A stretch of 64,000 nucleotides of DNA from Gibbsiella quercinecans (GTDB taxonomy: Bacteria > Pseudomonadota > Gammaproteobacteria > Enterobacterales > Enterobacteriaceae), in the NCBI RefSeq assembly GCF_002291425.1, contig NZ_CP014136.1, positions 682,001-746,000 of the forward strand. The letters run 5' to 3'. Below are positions 52,828 through 60,833 of this stretch, piece after piece. The notes below the pieces were generated by a model, which saw only the letters and a list, made by a program, of their open reading frames with translations, was not told the origin of the DNA and did not search any database. The stretch's first letter is position 1, and each line of letters opens with the position of its first letter. The position numbers were made by a program, and so were the translations under genes.

Positions 52828-53871
52828 ATGATCCCAGCCACAATGAAAGCCGCCGTGCTGACCGCACCGCACCACTTTGAGATCCAGCAGGTGGCCGTGC
52901 CCGAATGCGGCGACGACGAGGTGCTGATTCGCGTTTCGCACTGCTCGGTCTGTGGCACCGATATGCACATTTTCAACGGCCACTACTCGGCGGACAAACT
53001 GCCGTTAATCCCGGGCCACGAGTTTGCCGGCGAGATCGCCGCCACCGGCGCACGGGTTTCCGGCATCAAGCTGGGCCAACGGGTGATCGCCGATATCAAT
53101 ATCGGCTGCGGCCACTGCTTTTACTGCCGCCGCAATGAGATCCTCAACTGCAAAGACGTGCAGCAAATCGGCATCCATCGCAACGGCGCCTTTGCCGAAT
53201 ACGTGGCGGTGCCGGCGCACCTGGTGATCCCGATCGAAGATAGCCTGTCCTACAGCGAAGCCTGCCTGACCGAGCCGTTCTCCTGCGTGGTGCGCGCCCA
53301 CAAAAAAATCCGCCTGAGCGTTGCCGAATCCGTGGTCATCATCGGCGCCGGCGCCATCGGCAACATGCATATTCAACTGGCGCGCCTGCTGGGCGCCGCG
53401 CCTATTATCGCCGTGGAATTGAACCCGCAGCGCGCCGAGCTGGCGAAACGCTGCGGCGCCGATGAAGTGATCACCAACCCCGAAGGGGCGCTGGAACGCA
53501 TTCAAAGCCTGACGCAGGGGCGCGGCGCCGATGTGGTGATCGAAAGCGTCGGCCACCCGATGCTGTACCAACAGGCGTTGACCTTTATGCGCCCCGGCGG
53601 GCGGCTGCTGGCATTCGGCCTGACCGATGCAGCCACCGACATTGCGGTTAAACCGCATGACATCATTCTGAAGGAACAAGGTATTCAGGGCAGCGTGGCC
53701 GGGATGGGGGAAGATATGTATCAGGCGCTGCAGTTACTGAGCCACCAGCGCTTTGATACCGAACCGTTCTGCTCGGGCATTCGGCCACTGGATAATATTC
53801 AGCAGGTGTTCGACGAGCTGAAAGCCGCGCCGAAGTACCTGAAAATGCAGATACAAATCGCCGCTAACTAA
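52828..53871 (+). CDS. Zinc-dependent alcohol/polyol dehydrogenase (MDR family)
   Basis: A 347-residue medium-chain dehydrogenase. The catalytic zinc site is in HCSVCGTDMHIFNGHY with PGHEFAGEI, and the structural zinc site is the four-Cys cluster CGHCFYCRRNEILNC. VVIIGAGAIGNMHIQLARLLGA is the NAD-binding fold. It resembles threonine- or sorbitol-dehydrogenase-like enzymes that act on secondary alcohols. Last gene of the importer operon, 15 bases after permease 2, so it probably oxidises the imported compound. Confidence 0.9.
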   Translation: MIPATMKAAVLTAPHHFEIQQVAVPECGDDEVLIRVSHCSVCGTDMHIFNGHYSADKLPLIPGHEFAGEIAATGARVSGIKLGQRVIADINIGCGHCFYCRRNEILNCKDVQQIGIHRNGAFAEYVAVPAHLVIPIEDSLSYSEACLTEPFSCVVRAHKKIRLSVAESVVIIGAGAIGNMHIQLARLLGAAPIIAVELNPQRAELAKRCGADEVITNPEGALERIQSLTQGRGADVVIESVGHPMLYQQALTFMRPGGRLLAFGLTDAATDIAVKPHDIILKEQGIQGSVAGMGEDMYQALQLLSHQRFDTEPFCSGIRPLDNIQQVFDELKAAPKYLKMQIQIAAN

Positions 53872-53875
53872 GCCT

Positions 53876-53901
53876 CGCTTTGCCGCGCGAGCGGCAAAGC
53901 G
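53876..53901. terminator. Bidirectional terminator-like hairpin
   Basis: CGCTTTGCCGC, loop GCGA, GCGGCAAAGCG: an 11-bp stem between the convergent dehydrogenase and aldo/keto reductase genes. Confidence 0.65.
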
Positions 53902-53943
53902 TCATCAGCGGGGGCAGCCGAACCAGGCCGCCCCCGCGCTGTT

Positions 53944-54972
53944 TCAGGCCGATACCGCGCCGGGCGTGGGCGCGGCCTCATGCAACAGGCCCTGTTCGCG
54001 CAACGTCTGCCAGAAATCATCCGCTATCGGCGCCGCAATCCACTCCAGGCAATTTTGCAGCTGCGCCGCATCGCGGGTACCGGGCACGATGGTCGGCACG
54101 CACGGGTGCGCCAGCACGAACTGCAGAGCGGCGGCCGGCAGGCTGACCTGATAGCGGCGGCAAACCTGTTCGATTTCAGCCACTTTCTGCCGCACCTGCG
54201 CACTGGCCGGCCCATAGTTGTATTTGGCGTTTTCCACCGCGCCGGTGGCCAGAATGCCGCTATTAAACCCGCCCCCGACCACCACCGCGGCGTTGCGCGC
54301 TTCGCACAGCGGCAGGAAGTCATCCAGCGCGTCCTGTTCCAACAGGGTGTAGCGCCCGGCCAACAGGAAGCAATCGAAATCGCCCTGCTGCAGCGCGGCA
54401 TGGCATATCTGCCATTCGTTTACCCCCACGCCAATCGCCTTCACCACGCCTTCATCGCGCAGTTGCGCCAGTGCACGGTAGGCGCCTTCCATCGCCTGGC
54501 GGAAATAGTGCGGCTGCCGTTCGCCATGGGTATAAACATCGCAATCGTGGATAAACGCAATGTCGATGCGCTCCAGCGCCAGGCGCTGCAGGCTGTCTTC
54601 GATCGAACGCATCGTGCCGTCGTAGCTGTAATCAAACACCGCCTCAAACGGCAACGGCTGCACCCATACCCCGGAGTCGATTTCCGCCCGTTTCTTCGGC
54701 TTGAGCAAACGCCCGACCTTGGTCGACAGCACAAACTCATCGCGCGGATACCAGCGCAGCCCGTGCCCGACGCGCGCTTCGCTTAACCCATGCCCATACA
54801 TCGGCGCGGTGTCGTAATAGCGGATCCCGTTTTCCCAGGCCAGGTGGATCATTTTGTCGGATTCGGCTTCGCTGATCGGCCTGAATATATTGCCGATGGG
54901 CGCGGCGCCATACCCCATCGCCGTTACCTCAATGCCGGTGCGGCCCAAAAAACGCTTCTTTGCTGGATTCAT
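53944..54972 (-). CDS. Aldo/keto reductase
   Basis: A 342-residue AKR. The tetrad residues are in RYYDTAPMYGHGLSE (Asp, Tyr), VLSTKVGRLL (Lys) and IAFIHDCDVYTHG (His). It is most like the L-fucose/D-threo-aldose or pyridoxal dehydrogenase-type AKRs, which oxidise or reduce sugars. ATG at 54972 has CAGGAG seven bases upstream; the frame remains open to 55020. Divergent from the CoA-transferase gene with two TetR-type sites between. Confidence 0.87.
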   Translation of the reverse strand: MNPAKKRFLGRTGIEVTAMGYGAAPIGNIFRPISEAESDKMIHLAWENGIRYYDTAPMYGHGLSEARVGHGLRWYPRDEFVLSTKVGRLLKPKKRAEIDSGVWVQPLPFEAVFDYSYDGTMRSIEDSLQRLALERIDIAFIHDCDVYTHGERQPHYFRQAMEGAYRALAQLRDEGVVKAIGVGVNEWQICHAALQQGDFDCFLLAGRYTLLEQDALDDFLPLCEARNAAVVVGGGFNSGILATGAVENAKYNYGPASAQVRQKVAEIEQVCRRYQVSLPAAALQFVLAHPCVPTIVPGTRDAAQLQNCLEWIAAPIADDFWQTLREQGLLHEAAPTPGAVSA

Positions 54973-55020
54973 ATCACGGCTCCTGTGCGGGAGAAAAAGA
55001 GATTCACATTCAGCATACAA

Positions 55021-55040
55021 ATAACTAACAGGATAGTTAT
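55021..55040. promoter_or_regulatory. Candidate TetR operator, site 3 (AKR side)
   Basis: ATAACTAACAGGATAGTTAT: 7-bp arms ATAACTA/TAGTTAT, about 50 bases upstream of the AKR start. It matches the TAACTAA pattern of sites 4 and 5. Confidence 0.6.
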
Positions 55041-55114
55041 ATAAGAAGATATGTTTTAAAAATGTTAACTCGCCTGCAAAGCGTTATTTTTCCCATTGCC
55101 CGCCCTGCTCTTTC

Positions 55115-55144
55115 TTGACATGGTAACTAACCAGTTAGTAATTT
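55115..55144 (+). promoter_or_regulatory. Promoter with candidate TetR operator, site 4 (CoA-transferase side)
   Basis: A -35 hexamer TTGACA (55115-55120) and a -10-like TAATTT (55139-55144) with 18-base spacing. The operator GTAACTAACCAGTTAGTAAT (55123-55142) occupies the spacer, where a bound repressor would exclude RNA polymerase. Its core is ACTAAC-CA-GTTAGT. Confidence 0.65.
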
Positions 55145-55177
55145 TATTGTGAAGCCCTGTTGAAGAGGAAAAGGACC

Positions 55178-56686
55178 ATGAGTGGAAAGTTGGTGCAGGT
55201 GGACGATGCGGTAGCGCGGATCAAAGATGGCGCCACCGTTGCTTTTACCGGTTCAGGCGGCGGTTTACTGGAAGCGGATTACGTGATGGCGGCGCTGGCC
55301 GAGCGCTACCGCACAACCGGGCACCCGCGGAATCTGACGCTGATCCATGCGCTGGGCATTGGCAACGGCAAAGGGAGCGGCCTGGGCCGCATGGCCCTGC
55401 CGGGCATGGTTAAGCGCATTATCGGCGGCCACTGGTCCTGGGCGCCGGAGCTGCAAAAAATGGCGCGCGATAACGAAATAGAAGCCTATTGCCTGCCCAC
55501 CGGCATCATCATGACGCTTTACCGGGAAAGCGGCGCCGGCCGGCCGGGGGTAATTTCCACCGTCGGCCTGGGCACCTTTGTCGATCCCATCCATAACGGC
55601 GGCAAATGCAATACCCTCACCCAGGAAGAGATCGTTACGCGGATCACGCTTGATGGCAAAACCTACCTGCACTATAAGCCGTTCCATATTGACGTGGCGA
55701 TTATCCGCGGCTCGCAGGCCGATCTGGACGCCAACATCTCCACCAGCGAAGAACCCGCCGATCTGGATATTTACGCCATCGCCCTGGCGGCCCACAACGC
55801 GGGCGGGATCGTGATTGCCCAGGTGAAATCGCTGCAGCAGGCCCACTTCACCCCGGCGCGCAAGGTCCGTGTGCCTGGGGTGATGGTGGATTATGTGGTT
55901 GAATATCCGCAGCAGCAGCAGAGCTACCTGGGCGAATACGATGCGGCGATCTCCGGCCAGGCCGCACCGCCGGAGCAAAAAAGCCCGCCGGTGCAGCCGG
56001 AGGGGATTCGGCGCATCGTTTCTGCACTGGCCGCACGCGAACTGCGGCCCAATATGCGCATCAACTATGGTTTCGGCATTCCCGGCGGCGTTTCGGCCAT
56101 GGCCGATAAAACAGTGGTGGATTCCTGCTGGGAGATGGTGGAACAAGGCATCCATAACGGCGAGCTGTTGGACGGCGCCCTGTTTGGCGCCGCGCGCTAC
56201 CCGCATGCGATCGTCAGCTCGCTCGATCAGTTCGATCTGTTTAGCGGCGGCGGGCTGGACATCACGTTCCTCGGCATGGGCGAAATGGACGCAGAGGGGA
56301 ATGTCAACGTTTCGCAACTGGGCGATACCATTGTCGGCCCCGGCGGGTTCATCGACATCACCTGCGGCGCGCAAAAGGTGGTGTTCTGCGGCACCTTTGA
56401 GGCCAAGGGATTGGCGGTTGCCCAACGCGGCGATGCCTTGCATATCGAATCTTACGGCCAGTTGCCCAAGCTGGTTGAAAAGGTCCGCCATATCACCTTC
56501 AGCGGCCCGGAAGCGTTAAAACGTGGCCAGGAGGTGATCTACATTACCGAACGCGCCATTTTCAAACTGACCGACGAAGGGCTGGCGCTGATTGGCAAGG
56601 TAAAAGGCACCGATCTGGAACAGGATATTTTGCAGCGCATGCAGTTCCGCCCCAGAATCGACAACGTGCAGGACATTGCCCTGTGA
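55178..56686 (+). CDS. Acyl-CoA:acetate/3-ketoacid CoA-transferase (YdiF-like)
   Basis: A 502-residue fused alpha-beta family I CoA-transferase. VAFTGSGGGLLEADYVMAALAERY opens the alpha part; the beta part has MRINYGFGIPGGVSAMADKTVVDSCWEMVEQGIHNG, where the Glu of VEQG is the likely catalytic residue, and FSGGGLDITFLGMGEMDAEGNVNVS. It moves CoA between short-chain acids. ATG at 55178 follows GAGGAAAAGGA; an in-frame TTG at 55160 is less likely. It is the last plus-strand gene before the bacteriocin island, and its frame is open for 90 codons beyond the TGA. Confidence 0.87.
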   Translation: MSGKLVQVDDAVARIKDGATVAFTGSGGGLLEADYVMAALAERYRTTGHPRNLTLIHALGIGNGKGSGLGRMALPGMVKRIIGGHWSWAPELQKMARDNEIEAYCLPTGIIMTLYRESGAGRPGVISTVGLGTFVDPIHNGGKCNTLTQEEIVTRITLDGKTYLHYKPFHIDVAIIRGSQADLDANISTSEEPADLDIYAIALAAHNAGGIVIAQVKSLQQAHFTPARKVRVPGVMVDYVVEYPQQQQSYLGEYDAAISGQAAPPEQKSPPVQPEGIRRIVSALAARELRPNMRINYGFGIPGGVSAMADKTVVDSCWEMVEQGIHNGELLDGALFGAARYPHAIVSSLDQFDLFSGGGLDITFLGMGEMDAEGNVNVSQLGDTIVGPGGFIDITCGAQKVVFCGTFEAKGLAVAQRGDALHIESYGQLPKLVEKVRHITFSGPEALKRGQEVIYITERAIFKLTDEGLALIGKVKGTDLEQDILQRMQFRPRIDNVQDIAL

Positions 56687-56959
56687 ACGCAGACCGTTAG
56701 GCGGTATACAGCCCCAGGCGCCCAGCATTACGGGGCGCTAATCACAAGAGACGGTGAGGTTATCGATAATCTGCTGGCAATCGACACTGTCGGATCAGCA
56801 GTCGCACCGCACCATGAGGCAATTTTAGCGCTGATGGATGAAATTGAATCTCTGAAGGCGAGGTTGGAAAATACAAGTCAATGGCCGGATAAACCGGCCA
56901 GATTCGCCGAAAGCATAAAAACTCCCCTCGTCCGGAGGGGAGGGGCGGGTTACCATTGA
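56687..56959 (+). pseudogene. Gene remnant, possibly phage-derived, without a start codon
   Basis: Ninety codons are open after the CoA-transferase TGA, in the same frame, ending at TGA 56957-56959. The translation contains RRYTAPGAQHYGALITRDG and APHHEAILALMDEIESLKA, which looks like real coding sequence ending in a short coiled coil. No ATG with a ribosome site precedes this part. It is likely the 3' end of a gene cut by the rearrangement that brought in the bacteriocin genes; a phage tail origin is a guess. Confidence 0.45.
56916..56942 (-). terminator. Rho-independent terminator of the bacteriocin operon
   Basis: On the minus strand: CTCCCCTC, loop CGGAC, GAGGGGAG (56942 down to 56922), followed directly by a T-run (complement of 56916-56921). 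It lies eight bases after the immunity gene stop. A canonical intrinsic terminator. Confidence 0.88.
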
Positions 56960-57204
56960 TCGCGGTAATCGAATGACACTTGATAGTCATATTTGCCCAG
57001 ATCAATTTGATGAATCAGGTATTTCTGAAGGTAGGGAACCCAAGCAGGAATAACATCAAAGCCGCCATTGTTAATGATGTTCTCTTTTGGATTAACCGTC
57101 TGTTCAATGACGGTATCATCATCTCCTAAATCTGGAGAATACTCTTCACCAATAAAGTCTTCGTTTTTTTTATCAAACCAAGTTAAATTTATCTTTATGC
57201 CCAT
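56950..57204 (-). CDS. Colicin E3/cloacin-type immunity protein
   Basis: An 84-residue acidic protein that matches the ImmE3/cloacin immunity family over its length: MGIKINLTWFDKKNEDFIGEEYS, DLGDDDTVIEQ, NGGFDVIPAWVPYLQKY and VSFDYRDQW. It binds and neutralises the rRNase domain of the bacteriocin encoded 13 bases upstream and protects the producer. AAGGAG is nine bases before the ATG. The clear match to the E3 type agrees with the nuclease domain, so the pair is intact. Confidence 0.94.
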   Translation of the reverse strand: MGIKINLTWFDKKNEDFIGEEYSPDLGDDDTVIEQTVNPKENIINNGGFDVIPAWVPYLQKYLIHQIDLGKYDYQVSFDYRDQW

Positions 57205-57217
57205 AATGTTAATCTCC

Positions 57218-59218
57218 TTATAAATATTTTTTGATGTTTCGTTTAGGGTCTGCGGGTTTTAGTTGTTTGCCAGTTTTCGGATCAAATGCACCTATATGCT
57301 GACCGTCGCTAGCCCTGTACCCTTCCAGTTCTCCATGCTGGGAATCCCATTCATAGATTTTACGACCTTTATCATCGATCCAACGTTTACGTGTACCCGC
57401 TCCACCTTGTTTAGGCGTTTTTTCTTTACCACGTCTTAAATCACCCAGCCCATTAATCTCTTCAGTTTTAGGGGCGGAGTGATACTCATGGCCTTTTTCT
57501 TTAACACCTCTCCTTGGTTTACTAGCCATCACATAAATCGGCTCAACCCCAGTCCCTGTTGCATCCGGCTGCCACAGGATGAAGTCTTGCATATCATGAA
57601 CAACGTCTGCAGGGAAAGTCGTTACGACGATGCTATCTGCCTGCTTCACCTCCGACCCGGTATGTACCGGTGTCGTTGGCACTGGCGAATCATTACCGGT
57701 ATGGGCTGGAGCCGCAGGGCCAGTCAGCACCGGGTTTATCAGTATCGTCCGTGCAGGTACACCTTCCATCGCGGGCAAGGTGATTTTATCAAGCCCCGTT
57801 TTCTCATCACGGACAGGTCTGAACACGGGGACGCTTGGAGACACGCCGCCAACGCCTGTTTTGACGAAGTTTACACTCTGCTTCCCGTCGCTGTCGGTTG
57901 AAATAAACCCGCGAACGGGCAAATCCACCGAGGTCATTCCAGGCTGGATAGTGGTTTGACCTGCCGCTGCCAGGCTTGCCTGAAAGGCAAACAGATTGAC
58001 ATCCCGCCCTGGAACCTGGTCACTTCCTGTTCCGGCTTCCTTCGAGTAGAAAGCGAGAGTAAATGCACCGAGCACCGACCCTGTGGCGACAACAGTGCTG
58101 GCACGTATACTGCCAACCTCATAAGCACCTCGCCACAACGCACTGGACACCCAACCTGAAAACTCGCTGGTTGCCGTCGCGACGCCTTTCGCGACCGAAG
58201 ACCACTGTATCATGCCGGGTGTGCGGTTTAGAATTGTCGCTCCCGCCGCCGCCAATGCGGCATTGGCGGATTTCACCATTTCCGGGGTGTAGGTTGGGGC
58301 ATCCAAAACACCAGCCTTGGCGAACAAGGCTTTTCTTGCCTCTTCAGCTTTCCTCGCTTCTTCTGTTCTGCGTGCTTCTTCGGCCTTGCGGGCTTCTTCT
58401 GCTTTACGGGCTTCTTCTGCTTTTCGTGCTTCCTCAGCTTTACGAGCTTCTTCTTCTCGACGGGCCTCTTCGACTTTACGGGCCTCTTCAGTTCTACGAA
58501 CTTCTTCGACCATTTCGTTCTGTATTTTATTCCACTGATTGTAGGCGTCGGTCAGGGAAGGGACTTCTACGTTATTCTTCAAGTAGGTTATCTTGACATT
58601 ATCGTTTTTGCCCGAACTAATCTCATTTTTGGTGACGACTTCGGTCATGACCTTATTGTTATCAAGCCAGAAACCATCAGGTATCTCACCACGTAATACG
58701 GCGGAATATGTATCAAGAGTCACCTTATTTTCAGCCATTGTAACATTATCATTATTGGAGCCTTTGGGTTTGTTTGGATAATTAAATAGCTTATGCCCAG
58801 TCTCAACCCAGCCAAAAACTCCTGCGTCACCAGGATTGGCGGCCACCACGCTTAGCGACTGGCGTTTTACTTCTGGTTTTACTGTCTCAAATGTTTTTAC
58901 TATAGCGTCAGCTTGGTCTTGACGTATCCCGGAGACCTCTAGGTTTAATATACCGTCTCTATCTAATTTCGTTAGGGTAACTTTCGCTGATGGGTTAATG
59001 GAACGGGCTCTTTTTAGTAGATCAATGAGCATGTTTTTAATCGCCGGATCATTCCGAACGGCGTTTACTTGGCGTTGCGCGGCAGATTCTTTGGAATTGT
59101 TGTTTGTGTCACGATTACCAGCATTTCCACTGGAGCCCCCGCCTGGATCTGGGCCATCCCCTCGCTCGCTGCTCCAGCCAGTGCCATCACCTTTTCCACC
59201 ATAATTAAATCCAGGCAT
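57218..59218 (-). CDS. Chimeric nuclease bacteriocin with colicin E3-type 16S rRNase domain
   Basis: A 666-residue killer protein. N-terminal Gly-rich region with a TolB-box-like DGTGWSSERG (11-20); an alpha/beta region to about 235; a coiled coil of EEARKA repeats (238-297); a hydrophobic helix near 370-392; an S-type pyocin domain (about 405-565, with LPAMEGVPARTILINPVLTG); and a C-terminal rRNase (571-666) nearly identical to colicin E3. The catalytic residues align as Asp625, His628, Glu632 and Arg660. The rRNase cuts 16S rRNA in the decoding centre. It differs from E3 in its short coiled coil and pyocin module. AAGGAG precedes the ATG; it lies 96 bases after the fibre gene, in one operon. 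Confidence 0.93.
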   Translation of the reverse strand: MPGFNYGGKGDGTGWSSERGDGPDPGGGSSGNAGNRDTNNNSKESAAQRQVNAVRNDPAIKNMLIDLLKRARSINPSAKVTLTKLDRDGILNLEVSGIRQDQADAIVKTFETVKPEVKRQSLSVVAANPGDAGVFGWVETGHKLFNYPNKPKGSNNDNVTMAENKVTLDTYSAVLRGEIPDGFWLDNNKVMTEVVTKNEISSGKNDNVKITYLKNNVEVPSLTDAYNQWNKIQNEMVEEVRRTEEARKVEEARREEEARKAEEARKAEEARKAEEARKAEEARRTEEARKAEEARKALFAKAGVLDAPTYTPEMVKSANAALAAAGATILNRTPGMIQWSSVAKGVATATSEFSGWVSSALWRGAYEVGSIRASTVVATGSVLGAFTLAFYSKEAGTGSDQVPGRDVNLFAFQASLAAAGQTTIQPGMTSVDLPVRGFISTDSDGKQSVNFVKTGVGGVSPSVPVFRPVRDEKTGLDKITLPAMEGVPARTILINPVLTGPAAPAHTGNDSPVPTTPVHTGSEVKQADSIVVTTFPADVVHDMQDFILWQPDATGTGVEPIYVMASKPRRGVKEKGHEYHSAPKTEEINGLGDLRRGKEKTPKQGGAGTRKRWIDDKGRKIYEWDSQHGELEGYRASDGQHIGAFDPKTGKQLKPADPKRNIKKYL
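58328..58507 (-). repeat. 18-base tandem repeat coding for the EEARKA coiled coil
   Basis: About ten imperfect copies of an 18-base unit, each coding for six residues of the pattern (E/T)EEAR(K/R)x. The protein segment (residues 238-297) is highly charged and helical and would form a rod in the bacteriocin. Copy number may vary by slippage. Confidence 0.85.
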
Positions 59219-59314
59219 CGCTTTCTCCTTATTTATTTTATGAAGACAGCGGGATAAACGTTTTAAATGTTAAAGACACTATTTATCCTGCTCAAAAATA
59301 CTCGGTTACCCGTT

Positions 59315-60454
59315 TTAAGAATGACGAGGTGTTGAAATATCCCCTTCCATCGCCGCTAATCGCAGTTCCAAGGCCAGCCGGGCCTCTCGTTCTTCCTTCA
59401 ACGCCTCAACCAGCAACGCCACAACACCATTGATGTTGATGCCCCGTGCGTCTTTCAGCATGCTGCCATCGTTGAGTGTCAGCATCGTGGTGGTCACAGA
59501 CTGTGGCAACACGCTTTCCACTTCCTGGGCAATGACCCCAGCTTCCGGAACCCCCTGTTTGAGGTAGGTATAGCCGCTGATTTTTTCCAGCTTATCCAGT
59601 GCGTCGGCAATCTTCTCAACGTCGGTTTTCATCCGCACATCTGAGCTGCTGTGCCAACTCCCGTTGGTGTAGGCGTGGCCATCATTACGGAACTCATACC
59701 AACCCTGTGCGCCACCATTAGCAACATGTAGCCCCAGGAAATGGTGCTGGCCGATACGTTCATAATGGTAAAAGTCCGCAGACATATCGGCCCGGGCCTG
59801 AATCCATAGGCCATTGGTTTTCCTGCCCGTGTTGTTATCCACGCTGCGGTTACCCGAAGCAATAATCCACCCTTCGGGATTGCGCTTGGTCAATTGCCCC
59901 ACAGAAAGCTCAGCATTGGGTCTGACCTGAAGTTCGTTCCAGTTCCCTTGCCAATCCTGATAGGAGAGCAACCCATAATCCTCCTTGCCCGTGACAACCC
60001 GCGCCCCCATCATCATCGTGGTGGTCACATCACCGCTGGTAAAACAGGTTTTTATCGCCGGTGCGTTATACGTTTGCCCATTAATAAGGGAGGCCGGGCC
60101 GGTGGTCTTGGCTGCAATGCCCGCGTTATGCGACACCAACGCGCCACCGGAAATGTCAACACCGTTACGCAGGGAAACCCTGCCGGTTGAAAGATTAAAA
60201 GACAGCGGCCGCAGCGTATTCCACTGCCCATCCTGCGCCTGCCCGCTAGCCGTGGTCAGGGCATAAAAGTCCTTGCCGTCATTACGTAACATAACGCCGG
60301 TGTTGCCGTATGCCAGGCGGAAACCGTTTGCCGATTTGGACACCACCTCAGCATCACTGATCACACGTTTGCGCAACGTAGACAGCGATTTCAGCTCGGT
60401 AATATCCTCATTAACACCGTTAATCACCTGCGCATTTTTCTTTTCTTCAGCCAT
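59315..60454 (-). CDS. Phage tail-fibre-like protein with S74 intramolecular chaperone
   Basis: A 379-residue protein. Residues 1-270 look like the distal part of a phage tail fibre (GFRLAYGNTGVMLRNDGKDFYALTT, GRKTNGLWIQARADM, GWYEFRNDGHAYTNGSWHSS). Residues 271-379 are a peptidase S74 self-cleaving chaperone with SDVRMK: the Ser271-Lys276 dyad, DALDKLEKISGYTY and a C-terminal coiled coil. Such domains drive fibre trimerisation and then cut themselves off. No other phage structural gene is nearby. It is first in the bacteriocin operon, directly after the SOS-type promoter, so it probably serves as a receptor-binding or accessory part of the bacteriocin. GGAGAAA precedes the ATG. Confidence 0.87.
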   Translation of the reverse strand: MAEEKKNAQVINGVNEDITELKSLSTLRKRVISDAEVVSKSANGFRLAYGNTGVMLRNDGKDFYALTTASGQAQDGQWNTLRPLSFNLSTGRVSLRNGVDISGGALVSHNAGIAAKTTGPASLINGQTYNAPAIKTCFTSGDVTTTMMMGARVVTGKEDYGLLSYQDWQGNWNELQVRPNAELSVGQLTKRNPEGWIIASGNRSVDNNTGRKTNGLWIQARADMSADFYHYERIGQHHFLGLHVANGGAQGWYEFRNDGHAYTNGSWHSSSDVRMKTDVEKIADALDKLEKISGYTYLKQGVPEAGVIAQEVESVLPQSVTTTMLTLNDGSMLKDARGININGVVALLVEALKEEREARLALELRLAAMEGDISTPRHS

Positions 60455-60580
60455 TGTATTTCTCCATTTTCACGCTTGTTTTCTGGTGATTGGCAGCGCT
60501 CTGTATCCTCCCTGGAAACCTGGCGAACAGGTACCGGAATTCATAGTTAGGCTGCATGACCAGGAATAACACACAGAAAT

Positions 60581-60628
60581 TACTGTATGTATAACCAGTA
60601 AAATAGCGTTGTGAATATGGCGCGTCAA
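60581..60628 (-). promoter_or_regulatory. SOS-regulated promoter with LexA box
   Basis: On the minus strand: -35 TTGACG (60628-60623), 17-base spacer, -10 TATTTT (60605-60600). The LexA box, read on the plus strand, is TACTGTATGTATAACCAGTA (60581-60600); it matches the extended LexA consensus at 17 of 20 positions, with CTGT and CCAG half-sites. It overlaps the start-site region 127 bases before the fibre ATG. Colicin operons are usually LexA controlled. Confidence 0.78.
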
Positions 60629-60781
60629 TTGAGAGTGATAATCAGTTGTTGTGTGGTGAGTGATACAAAATCAGCGGATTGGCGATGGGTAAACAACGTG
60701 GCGTGATGAGAGAAATGCAGGCTATGGCCCATGCCGATTTAATCGGGATTTCGCAAACAGAACGGCGGATGGAATCGAAGA

Positions 60782-60816
60782 GAAAACCGCCGTGGCTGGC
60801 TCAACGGGCGGTTTTC
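60782..60816. terminator. Terminator after the TetR gene
   Basis: GAAAACCGCC (60782-60791) and GGCGGTTTTC (60807-60816) form a 10-bp stem with A- and T-rich ends, which suits termination in both directions. It lies 18 bases after the TetR stop. Confidence 0.75.
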
Positions 60817-60833
60817 AATGGCAAAGGCTGCCG

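Larger units (their letters stand above)
60455..60833. other. Spacer with the SOS-type promoter and a terminator
   Basis: This 379-base region holds the bacteriocin promoter with a LexA box (60581-60628) and the hairpin after the TetR gene (60782-60816). No gene is supported. Confidence 0.7.

Noticed and set aside
55178-56959. Stop-codon read-through or selenocysteine at the CoA-transferase TGA
   Set aside because: The CoA-transferase is already full length, and no SECIS-like hairpin follows the TGA; an in-frame junction is simpler.
58328-58507. Short regular repeats that might suggest a CRISPR array
   Set aside because: The units are contiguous 18-base codon repeats for EEARKA without spacers, inside the bacteriocin gene.
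59315-60454. Prophage or R-type tailocin as source of the tail-fibre gene
   Set aside because: No sheath, tube, baseplate, capsid, integrase or lysis genes are in the neighbourhood; the fibre sits directly in the bacteriocin operon.
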